NCBI GenBank assembly: GCA_030837305.1
Contig: JAUPKT010000475.1
Location: 1 to 5,674 of the forward strand
Length of the DNA stretch: 5,674 bases
Direction: 5' to 3'
Source of the DNA: Thermodesulfobacteriota bacterium
Lineage (GTDB): Bacteria > Desulfobacterota > Desulfomonilia > Desulfomonilales > Desulfomonilaceae
In this document: piece after piece, positions 1 through 5,376 of the stretch
Numbering within the stretch: the first letter of the stretch is position 1
Layout of the letters: each line of letters begins with the position of its first letter
Notes under the pieces: model-generated
What the model was told of the DNA's origin: nothing
What the model saw: only the letters and a program-made list of their open reading frames with translations
The model's database searches: none
Position numbers and translations under genes: made by a program

Positions 1-2
1 AA

Positions 3-989
3 ACCTCTAATTTTGGAGCGTCAGCTCTTGATGTGGCCCGAAAGGTGCTGCAAATTGAGATAGAAGGCATTCAATGCGTGGGTGACAAGCTTGACGAAAG
101 CTTCGATCGTTGCGTGAATGTACTGTACGGGCTGCGCGGCCGGATCATCATTACAGGCGTTGGCAAATCAGGCCTGGTCGGAAGGAAGATCGCAGCAACA
201 TTCACCAGCACGGGTTCACCGGCCATTTTCGTTCACCCGGTGGAAGGTCTCCACGGTGATGTTGGTATCGTAGGCCGAGACGATGTTCTCCTGGCCATAT
301 CTAACAGTGGAGAATCTCCTGAAATAACATCATTGGTAGCGACGATTCGAAAACGTGGGCCAAAGGTGATTGCCTTAACCGGCTCTCCGTATTCAAGTCT
401 AGCATCTATGGCTGACGTGGTCCTGGACTGCCGGGTGCCCCGGGAAGCTTGTCCGCTTAACTTGGCGCCCACGGCCAGCACCACTGCGGTCCTATCCGTG
501 GGGGATGCTCTGGCGGTTGCATTGATGGTGCGGCGTGGTTTCCGAAAAGAAGACTTTCTCAAGCATCATCCAGCAGGCAGCCTTGGGGAGAGGTTGAACT
601 CGAGAGTTAAAGACATGATGCTGGACAGGACTGCGGTCCCTGAAGTTGAACCAACCAGCAATCTCCAGGAAGTCCTGGGGAGTATTAACGACAAAAATCT
701 CGGCTTCACTCTCGTCACTTCGGGAGACAGTCTCCTTGGCATTATTACCGATGGGGATCTGCGACGGGCATTGGATACTACCCAAGAGATATACTCGTGC
801 CGGGCAGAGGAGCTGATGACCTTAAGCCCATTAGCCATAGGAGAGGATGCAACGGCTGCTGAAGCTCTGGAAATAATGGAGCAAAAGCTCATCACATGTC
901 TCGTAGTGACCGATGACAAAGACCGGTTGAGAGGCATCGTGCATCTGCATGATCTCCTGGGAAGGGGTACCATTAAGTTTCATGGTTAA
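3..989 (+). CDS. kdsD: Arabinose-5-phosphate isomerase, SIS + two CBS domains (5' end outside window)
   Basis: It interconverts ribulose-5-phosphate and arabinose-5-phosphate, the first step towards Kdo for the LPS inner core, in the cytoplasm. Numbering from the GTG at 33, the SIS domain spans about residues 35-165 with GVGKSG (K45), SNSGESPEI (E97), REACPLNLAPT (E138) and KHHPAGSLG (H179); these match the E. coli catalytic residues K59, E111, E152 and H193. Two CBS domains follow at about 193-250 (ITDGDLRR) and 260-315 (HLHDLL). The frame stays open from 33 back to the left edge, and the residues before GTG-33 (ALDVARKVLQIE) still align with the E. coli N-terminus. GTG-33 is therefore probably not the start; I infer that the true start lies about 10 bases outside the window. 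KpsF/GutQ paralogues share this architecture, so the assignment to LPS rather than capsule or sugar-alcohol metabolism rests on family frequency. The next gene is dksA, not kdsC or lpt genes. Confidence 0.93.
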   Translation, partial: TSNFGASALDVARKVLQIEIEGIQCVGDKLDESFDRCVNVLYGLRGRIIITGVGKSGLVGRKIAATFTSTGSPAIFVHPVEGLHGDVGIVGRDDVLLAISNSGESPEITSLVATIRKRGPKVIALTGSPYSSLASMADVVLDCRVPREACPLNLAPTASTTAVLSVGDALAVALMVRRGFRKEDFLKHHPAGSLGERLNSRVKDMMLDRTAVPEVEPTSNLQEVLGSINDKNLGFTLVTSGDSLLGIITDGDLRRALDTTQEIYSCRAEELMTLSPLAIGEDATAAEALEIMEQKLITCLVVTDDKDRLRGIVHLHDLLGRGTIKFHG

Positions 990-1115
990 TCGAGACGGGA
1001 CAGAAGAGTGAGGCCCATTTTCTCCCGGGAAAAATTAGTTATCGGGAATTCTTCTGATGATTTTGAAGATTGATGTCTATCCGGCTCTCGGGGCTAGAGG
1101 AAGACTTCAATGGGT

Positions 1116-1120
1116 GGAGG
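1116..1120 (+). promoter_or_regulatory. Ribosome binding site of dksA
   Basis: GGAGG, a full anti-16S match, lies 5 bases before the ATG at 1126. It decides the start: the same frame also offers an ATG at 1057, but that one has no comparable site and would add 23 residues that look unlike the family. Confidence 0.8.
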
Positions 1121-1125
1121 CATTT

Positions 1126-1500
1126 ATGAAGTTAAAAAAAGAAGATTTGGAATATTTTAGGGCGATACTTCAGAAACAATTGGATGATTTGGTACGAGGT
1201 GCGGGGAGAACCGTCGACGAAATGACTGATTCCGAGGGAAAGGAATCATTTCCTGATCCCACGGACAGAGCTTCCATGGAATCGGACAGGAATTTCGAGT
1301 TACGGATAAGAGATCGAGAACGAAAATTGATTAGTAAAGTCAAGACAGCCATTGAGAAAATCGATGATGAGAGTTTTGGTTTTTGCGAAGTGTGTGGGGA
1401 ACCCATCGATTTCAAGAGACTTGAGGCTCGGCCGGTCACCACACACTGCATAGAATGCAAGACATCGGAGGAGCAAGAAGAGAAGCTCAGAAAGCTGTGA
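1126..1500 (+). CDS. dksA: RNA polymerase-binding transcription factor DksA
   Basis: DksA enters the secondary channel of RNA polymerase and, with ppGpp, adjusts initiation at stringent-response promoters. The protein is 124 aa; E. coli DksA is 151 aa, with the extra length at the N-terminus. A coiled coil covers about residues 5-80, and its tip carries the DxxDxA motif (D44, D47, A49), equal to E. coli D71, D74, A76. A four-cysteine zinc finger follows (C87, C90, C108, C111; C-X2-C-X17-C-X2-C). With a constant offset of 27, the E. coli residues linked to ppGpp site 2 (R91, L95, K98, R129, K139) are all kept as R64, L68, K71, R102, K112. This supports a true DksA rather than a TraR-like or non-zinc paralogue. 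It stands alone, with 136 bases before it and 100 after it. I found no convincing promoter or terminator in either gap, so its transcription unit is undecided. Confidence 0.95.
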   Translation: MKLKKEDLEYFRAILQKQLDDLVRGAGRTVDEMTDSEGKESFPDPTDRASMESDRNFELRIRDRERKLISKVKTAIEKIDDESFGFCEVCGEPIDFKRLEARPVTTHCIECKTSEEQEEKLRKL

Positions 1501-1586
1501 TTTACCACGCCACACACGGAAAAGAGTCTGTAACAGTTTGTTGACAAGCATTTTTTCGGTCTTGATCACCACGGGGGATTTCCCGC

Positions 1587-1591
1587 GGAGG
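1587..1591 (+). promoter_or_regulatory. Ribosome binding site fixing the TTG start of the DUF4416 gene
   Basis: GGAGG with a 9-base spacer precedes the TTG at 1601. The preceding frame back to 1538 has no such site, and the conserved part of the protein begins right after 1601 (SEPKEPDPAQL), so TTG-1601 is the preferred start. Confidence 0.65.
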
Positions 1592-1600
1592 AAACCTAAA

Positions 1601-2146
1601 TTGAGTGAACCGAAGGAACCGGATCCTGCACAACTGGTAATGAGTATTCTCATACGTAACGAGGAACTATTGTCACGCGTGCTTGATACCGCGGTTAAAG
1701 TTTTTGGAGAAATTGAGCAGGCCGTCGGCCCCCTCCCGTTTGACTTTACAAGCTATTACGACGCCGAGCTTGGAACCGGCATCAAGAGATGGCTCTGGTG
1801 TTTCACAGATTTGGTACCCCCGTCCACGCTGGCTGAAATAAAAAAAAAGACAAATGAGATAGAAAATACATTTGCTGTTGAAGGCAAGCGCAGATGCAAT
1901 CTTGATCCAGGGTTACTCAGCCTTTGGAATTTTGTCTTGGCTACAGGAAAAAACAACGCTCACAGGATATATTTGGGAGACGGTATATTTGCCGACTTGA
2001 CCCTCCTCTTCCGGTCATCTTCCTACCGAGCCCTTGATTGGACATATCCAGACTACGCGTCTGCAGAACTAGTTTCGATTCTGAACGAAATGAGGAAGAG
2101 ATACAAATGCAAACTCCTGGAGAGAGAGTGTCAACAGAGACCATAA
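1601..2146 (+). CDS. DUF4416 family protein, function unknown
   Basis: The 181-aa product resembles DUF4416, a family without an established biochemical role. Matching features from memory of the family are an N-terminal KEPDPAQLVMSIL, then PLPFDFTSYYDAELG, IKRWLWCF, KTNEIE, GKRRCNLDPG, ATGKNNAHRIYLGDGIFADLTL with small variations, and a C-terminal WTYPDYAS. There is no signal peptide or membrane segment, so it is probably cytoplasmic. The start is TTG at 1601, supported by GGAGG at 1587-1591; an upstream TTG at 1538 would add 21 unconserved residues. The gene overlaps yicC by 40 bases if yicC begins at 2107, suggesting coupled translation. The next genes act in RNA metabolism, which hints at, but does not show, a related role. 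A run of nine A residues (1840-1848) lies inside the coding sequence and could allow slippage. Confidence 0.85.
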   Translation: MSEPKEPDPAQLVMSILIRNEELLSRVLDTAVKVFGEIEQAVGPLPFDFTSYYDAELGTGIKRWLWCFTDLVPPSTLAEIKKKTNEIENTFAVEGKRRCNLDPGLLSLWNFVLATGKNNAHRIYLGDGIFADLTLLFRSSSYRALDWTYPDYASAELVSILNEMRKRYKCKLLERECQQRP

Positions 2147-3018
2147 ACAGTATGACAGGTTATGGCAGAGGACGAGCGATGGAAGGTTCCGTGGAAGTCG
2201 TCACCGAGGTGAAATCTGTGAACCACAGATTTCTGGACATCACCTTCAAAATGCCGAGATTCTACGGTTGTTTCGAACCTGACTTGAAAAGAATTGTCTC
2301 CGATACGAGACACCGGGGAAAAATAGACGTGATGATAAGCCGTTCGGGTGACAGAGCCTCGCTGCTCGATGTTGTGGTGGATTATGATTTGGCAAAGTGC
2401 TATATGCAGTGTCTCCAGGGTCTTAAGGAAACGTTTCATTTGCAAGGCCCGATAATGCTGTCAGACATACTGAATTTCAAGGATATCGTCACTCCCGTGG
2501 AGAAGACGGACGACATCGGCCGAGAATGGTCTGTGGTGGAGAACAGCTTGAAAGCGGCTCTCGGAGAGCTTGACGACATGCGCCGGACAGAAGGCGCAAC
2601 CCTCTGGAGTGACGTCTCAAAGAGACTGGAAGCCATAGGCGAACGGGCCAAAATGATAAACCCCCTTGTCGATCAGGTCACAAGATCCGTGCGCGACAGG
2701 CTGGAAAAGAGAATCCGAGAGTTGACAAACGGCATCAACCTTGAACAAGAGCGACTCATGCAGGAAGCGGCCATCTTTGCGGAAAGATCTGATGTGACTG
2801 AGGAGTTGACTCGTCTTCAGAGCCATCTGGAACAATTCGTCGCCGCTGGGAGAGACGGCTCACCATTGGGGAGAAAACTTGACTTTCTCACCCAAGAACT
2901 ACAAAGAGAAATCAATACGTTGGGGTCAAAGTCAGCCTCAACGGATATTGCTCATCACGTCGTATACATGAAATCCGAACTCGAAAAGATAAGAGAACAA
3001 ATTCAGAACATAGAATAA
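2107..3018 (+). CDS. yicC: YicC/YloC family endoribonuclease
   Basis: YicC and its Bacillus relative YloC are reported endoribonucleases, and in E. coli YicC influences small-RNA turnover. The protein has the N-terminal YicC domain (about residues 14-170, opening with [10 protein letters not shown] and including [18 protein letters not shown] and RGKIDVMI) and the C-terminal DUF1732 domain ending in [23 protein letters not shown] and IQNIE, all family hallmarks. Three starts are possible. ATG-2107 has GAGGAAGAG (2092-2100) in front, giving 303 aa. GTG-2128 has GGAGA at 2119-2123, giving 296 aa. ATG-2152 gives 288 aa, close to E. coli's 287, but begins inside SMTGYG and lacks a clear ribosome site. 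I chose 2107 for its codon and spacing, while 2128 is nearly as good. Either overlaps the end of the DUF4416 gene. rpoZ follows after 17 bases, without the remA and gmk genes that often lie between. Confidence 0.93.
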   Translation: MQTPGERVSTETINSMTGYGRGRAMEGSVEVVTEVKSVNHRFLDITFKMPRFYGCFEPDLKRIVSDTRHRGKIDVMISRSGDRASLLDVVVDYDLAKCYMQCLQGLKETFHLQGPIMLSDILNFKDIVTPVEKTDDIGREWSVVENSLKAALGELDDMRRTEGATLWSDVSKRLEAIGERAKMINPLVDQVTRSVRDRLEKRIRELTNGINLEQERLMQEAAIFAERSDVTEELTRLQSHLEQFVAAGRDGSPLGRKLDFLTQELQREINTLGSKSASTDIAHHVVYMKSELEKIREQIQNIE

Positions 3019-3035
3019 GGAAAGAGACCCAACAC

Positions 3036-3287
3036 ATGGCAAGAGTTACCGTCGAAGATTGTTTGGAGCAAGTGGAAAACCGTTTTGCGCTTGTTATTTT
3101 GGCAACAAAGAGAACCAAGGAACTCAAAAGAGGCGCTCCCCTCGTTGTTCGTGATAGGGACAACAGAGAAGTCGTTATGGCCTTGAGGGAAATAGCGAGC
3201 GGAAAAATGGTAAGTCGCCTGCCGGAATTAGAAGACGAGGAGCACAAACGGCTTGCCGCTGCGAAGGCAGCCGCCAAGACCGATTGA
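3036..3287 (+). CDS. rpoZ: DNA-directed RNA polymerase omega subunit
   Basis: Omega binds the beta-prime subunit, helps RNA polymerase assembly and forms part of ppGpp site 1. The 83-aa product (E. coli 91 aa) opens with [10 protein letters not shown] and keeps the [16 protein letters not shown] helix and [11 protein letters not shown]. The N-terminal MARVT and arginine R51 correspond to the E. coli residues (A2, R3, V4, T5 and R52) that contact ppGpp at the omega/beta-prime interface, so site 1 looks intact. The acidic and alanine/lysine-rich tail is the usual variable end. AAGGAAAGAG at 3017-3026 is the likely ribosome site, with a slightly long spacer. The stop codon overlaps the TTG start of rlmB (TTGA at 3284-3287), so the two genes are probably translated in a coupled way. 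The ATG start agrees with the conserved N-terminus. Confidence 0.96.
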   Translation: MARVTVEDCLEQVENRFALVILATKRTKELKRGAPLVVRDRDNREVVMALREIASGKMVSRLPELEDEEHKRLAAAKAAAKTD

Positions 3288-4057
3288 GGTATAGGAAGCT
3301 GCCACGGTCGAATCAGGTATTTCTGTACGGCGTTCATCCCATCCGAGAGACCCTGAAGTCCGGACGTCGGCGGATTCATGAAATATTCCTTGCCCGTAAC
3401 GCTGGTATCTACGCAGAGTTCAACGATTTTCAGACATTGTTAGGGTGCCGGGTGAAGTCCGTCGGTCCTGCTGAGCTTGTTCGACTGAGCGGGTCACCAA
3501 ATCACCAGGGCATCGTGGCCTGCGTGGATCCGTATCCCTACACCGACCTAACTGAAATACTCGAAAGCATTAGTCGACCCGGCGAGTGTCTGATAATGTT
3601 GGATCAAATTCAAGACCCATTCAACGTTGGGAGCATTATAAGGACCGCAGAATGCCTGGGAGCAATGGGCGTGGTTATTACCAAGAATAACACATGCGGC
3701 GTCACTCCCGCTGTAGAGAAGACTTCGGCAGGCGCGTCGGCGCACCTCTCCGTAGCAAGGGTTGTGAATCTGACCAACGCGATCAAGCGTGCAAAGAATG
3801 CGGGATTTTGGGTCTACGGGATGGACGCAAATGCGACTACCGACCTCTACTCCATAGACCTTGCACCACTCTCGGCTTTCGTCCTCGGTGGAGAAGGCAG
3901 TGGAATGCGCCGACTGGTGAGGGAACACTGCGATGAGATCCTTTCTGTTCCCATTTACGGAAAAGTTGCCTCACTAAATGTTTCGCACACCTCGGCCATC
4001 GCTCTATCGGAATATCGGAGAAGAAATCACCAAAAGAAGAGCATGGACGGCCGTTGA
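3284..4057 (+). CDS. rlmB: 23S rRNA (guanosine-2'-O-)-methyltransferase, SpoU/TrmH family
   Basis: This SPOUT-class enzyme uses S-adenosylmethionine to methylate a ribose 2'-hydroxyl; E. coli RlmB acts on G2251 in the peptidyl-transferase loop. The 257-aa product has the N-terminal SpoU substrate-binding domain (from [12 protein letters not shown], residues 13-24, to about 85) and then the catalytic domain. Motif 1 is [18 protein letters not shown] (106-123, with N114 and R120), motif 2 is [10 protein letters not shown] (199-208, E204), and motif 3 is [20 protein letters not shown] (222-241, N232), where the trefoil knot forms. The start is TTG at 3284, overlapping the rpoZ stop; no other start lies close before the conserved FLYGVHP. 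No strong ribosome site precedes it, which fits translational coupling. The substrate could be another rRNA or tRNA site, since TrmH group 3 members look alike, but the N-terminal domain favours RlmB. Confidence 0.92.
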   Translation: MRYRKLPRSNQVFLYGVHPIRETLKSGRRRIHEIFLARNAGIYAEFNDFQTLLGCRVKSVGPAELVRLSGSPNHQGIVACVDPYPYTDLTEILESISRPGECLIMLDQIQDPFNVGSIIRTAECLGAMGVVITKNNTCGVTPAVEKTSAGASAHLSVARVVNLTNAIKRAKNAGFWVYGMDANATTDLYSIDLAPLSAFVLGGEGSGMRRLVREHCDEILSVPIYGKVASLNVSHTSAIALSEYRRRNHQKKSMDGR

Positions 4058-4062
4058 GATCT

Positions 4063-4452
4063 ATGAAAATCGTCATCCCTCAGAATCACCTCGGCCATTT
4101 GATTGATCGCGAATTAGATGTGGTCATTCATGCCAGACATGACGCAGGAGTTGAGGTATATCAGGACGCCGGAGTCATAAGGCCCGACAGACACTTTCTC
4201 ATAGGTATGGTTCAGCTCAGTTCCGTCGCGATTGAAGAGAAGGATGGAGACTTTGTGTCGTTTGTCCGGGACCAGACGATCACGCTGAATCAGGATGGGC
4301 ACGATATGCCCATTGGGGAGGGGCTCTTCATTTTCAAAACGACTGACGGACAGGTTGGCTGCCTTTCGTCGCTGGACCCGAGGTCTTCACTAAGATTAGT
4401 CAGAGTGGCCCTTCGGCAGTTGACGGGAACTATCCGGCTGGATGTCCCGTAA
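4063..4452 (+). CDS. Hypothetical protein, 129 aa
   Basis: I do not recognise this protein. It starts MKIVIPQNHLGHLIDRELD and shows alternating hydrophobic stretches (LDVVIHAR, HFLIGMVQLSSVAI, GLFIFKT, LRLVRVALRQL) that suggest a small, mostly beta soluble domain. It has no signal peptide, no membrane segment, no metal-binding cluster (one cysteine only) and no motif I can name. The ATG at 4063 lies 5 bases after the rlmB stop. An in-frame TTG at 4054 overlaps that stop in the same TTGA pattern seen at the rpoZ/rlmB junction and would add three residues (MRS). Close packing, the same strand and an intact frame suggest it is a real gene in the rpoZ-rlmB transcription unit. No ribosome site is evident beyond a weak GAG at 4056-4058, so coupled translation is likely. 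Confidence 0.72.
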   Translation: MKIVIPQNHLGHLIDRELDVVIHARHDAGVEVYQDAGVIRPDRHFLIGMVQLSSVAIEEKDGDFVSFVRDQTITLNQDGHDMPIGEGLFIFKTTDGQVGCLSSLDPRSSLRLVRVALRQLTGTIRLDVP

Positions 4453-4479
4453 AGCGCAAGAAAAAGGTAAGGCACAGAC

Positions 4480-4521
4480 ATGATGAACAAAAGGACCTTA
4501 TGCGCTCAGGACAAAAAATAA
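4480..4521 (+). other. Possible short upstream frame (13 codons) overlapping the mini-protein gene
   Basis: AAGGTAAGG at 4464-4472 is a good ribosome-site match lying 7 bases before ATG-4480. This opens a 13-codon frame (MMNKRTLCAQDKK, stop 4519-4521) that overlaps the first 22 bases of the 59-aa membrane frame in another phase. It could couple or tune translation of the mini-protein, or be chance. The strong upstream site is what makes it worth listing. Confidence 0.3.
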
Positions 4522-4679
4522 GAACCATTTGGTTCCTGCTCGCCATGATGCCTGCCGTGCTGGTCTTGGGGCTCTTGTCGTGGATTCTGGTGATAGTAAC
4601 AGCACCCGTTACGATCGTGGGAATGCTGGCACACAAAATTGCAGATTGGAGATCTCGCCCAATGAGAATAAAGGTTTAG
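4500..4679 (+). CDS. Small membrane protein, 59 aa, unknown function
   Basis: This frame encodes a 59-residue peptide with the layout of a small inner-membrane protein. A basic N-terminus (MRSGQKIRT) comes first, then an almost uninterrupted hydrophobic stretch of about 35 residues (10-44, with WFLLAMMPAVLVLGLLSWIL and VIVTAPVTIVGMLA), then a basic tail (HKIADWRSRPMRIKV). The stretch could form one long or two short helices. AGGA at 4492-4495 precedes the ATG by 4 bases, which is tight; a better site (4464-4472) serves an ATG at 4480 in another phase. The gene lies 47 bases after the 129-aa gene on the same strand and ends 34 bases before the convergent lipoprotein gene. I know no homologue. 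A hydrophobic frame can arise by chance in T-rich DNA, but the charges at both ends and a clean start and stop favour a real gene. Confidence 0.5.
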   Translation: MRSGQKIRTIWFLLAMMPAVLVLGLLSWILVIVTAPVTIVGMLAHKIADWRSRPMRIKV

Positions 4680-4688
4680 CGGTCAGAA

Positions 4689-4715
4689 AACCTTCGAGTC
4701 TTTCTCTGCAAGGTT
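4689..4715. terminator. Weak dyad between convergent genes, possible terminator
   Basis: AACCTT (4689-4694) and AAGGTT (4710-4715) are inverted arms around 15 bases, with two further A/G:C/T pairs inside. The dyad lies between the convergent 59-aa and lipoprotein genes and touches the latter's stop codon. It lacks a U-tract and is short, so it is only a possible bidirectional terminator. Confidence 0.2.
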
Positions 4716-5376
4716 AGATGCGGGGGAACTCCCCTAAGCGAGCCTCCAGTTCAATGACCTCAGGTTCATTCTCGGCGAGCACCGACCAAGACTCAAAGAC
4801 TGTGTCCTCCTCGTCCCCACCCTCAAAACAAACCTTGATTCGCTTGATCTCACCAAAGTAGCTCAACCACAAGGTTATCCGCTCCACCAATTGAAACGGG
4901 CTGTTTCGTGGAGGTGACATTTCAACTTCCATCACGTCCTCGAGTCTCTCGGTCCTCAGTATCGAAAACTTCTCTAATCCACCCTCGCCAATGTGGCGTA
5001 TGAGAGTCATTACGCTATCAGAAACCAGTATGCCGTTTCCATCGCCGACTAACGGGAACGTGTCCCGATAACCGTTGTCATGAATTATACTGACCATCTC
5101 ACCGTTTGACAGGATCTCGATATTCACGTCACCGCGATAACGAAGTGAAAAAATAGAGGGCTTTTGATAAATAAGAAGACCGCTTACGACTATTGGAGCC
5201 CTAAACGCCCCGCTGACGCGAACCTTGATAAAGTCGGTTCTGAACTGTTTTATAACACGGGCTTTCCTCTGAACGTCGTCCATGAGATCTTGAAGATCGA
5301 CTTCGAGAGTCGATTTCTGGAACCCGCAGCCGACAAGCATGAAGACCAGAGGAGAGAAGACGAGGAGCTTGATCAT
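4714..5376 (-). CDS. LolA/LolB-like outer-membrane lipoprotein, probable
   Basis: Starting at ATG-5376, the 220-aa product opens with a lipoprotein signal peptide: MIK, a hydrophobic core LLVFSPLVFM, then the lipobox LVGC with C17 as the predicted lipidated residue. Position +2 is Gly, so inner-membrane retention by Asp is not indicated. The mature part has the pattern of the LolA/LolB half-barrel: an N-terminal helix (LQDLMDDVQRKARVIKQF), then strands such as VSGLLIYQKPSIFSLRYRG and VNIEILSNGEMVSII, close to LolA's film-to-strand layout. LolA is a soluble periplasmic carrier of lipoproteins and LolB a lipoprotein receptor; an anchored member could act like LolB, but the exact role is inferred from fold alone. 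A GTG at 5472 in the same frame would add 32 residues ahead of the signal peptide and is rejected. Only a weak GGA precedes ATG-5376. The gene runs convergent to the rest of the window and is probably a separate unit. Confidence 0.72.
   Translation of the reverse strand: MIKLLVFSPLVFMLVGCGFQKSTLEVDLQDLMDDVQRKARVIKQFRTDFIKVRVSGAFRAPIVVSGLLIYQKPSIFSLRYRGDVNIEILSNGEMVSIIHDNGYRDTFPLVGDGNGILVSDSVMTLIRHIGEGGLEKFSILRTERLEDVMEVEMSPPRNSPFQLVERITLWLSYFGEIKRIKVCFEGGDEEDTVFESWSVLAENEPEVIELEARLGEFPRI

Noticed and set aside
1017..1035. Quasi-palindrome around CCCGGG between kdsD and dksA
   Set aside because: The longest stem allowing a loop is about 5 A/T-rich pairs and no U-tract follows in the right place; not a convincing terminator or operator.
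1057..1125. Upstream ATG-1057 extending DksA by 23 residues
   Set aside because: No good ribosome site; the added residues are unlike the family; GGAGG sits right before ATG-1126.
1541..1569. Perfect TTGACA at 1541-1546 as a -35 box before the DUF4416 gene
   Set aside because: At 16-18 bases downstream there is no acceptable -10 (best is GATCAC), so a sigma-70 promoter is not supported.
1572..1585. CGGG/CCCG hairpin just before the DUF4416 ribosome site
   Set aside because: Only 4 pairs; too short to argue for a translational switch.
2912..3379. Minus-strand 155-aa frame across the yicC end, rpoZ and the rlmB start
   Set aside because: It spans three well-supported genes on the opposite strand and has no recognisable features.
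4529..4717. Plus-strand 62-aa frame from TTG-4529
   Set aside because: Overlaps the 59-aa hydrophobic frame out of phase; it lacks a ribosome site and any protein-like pattern.
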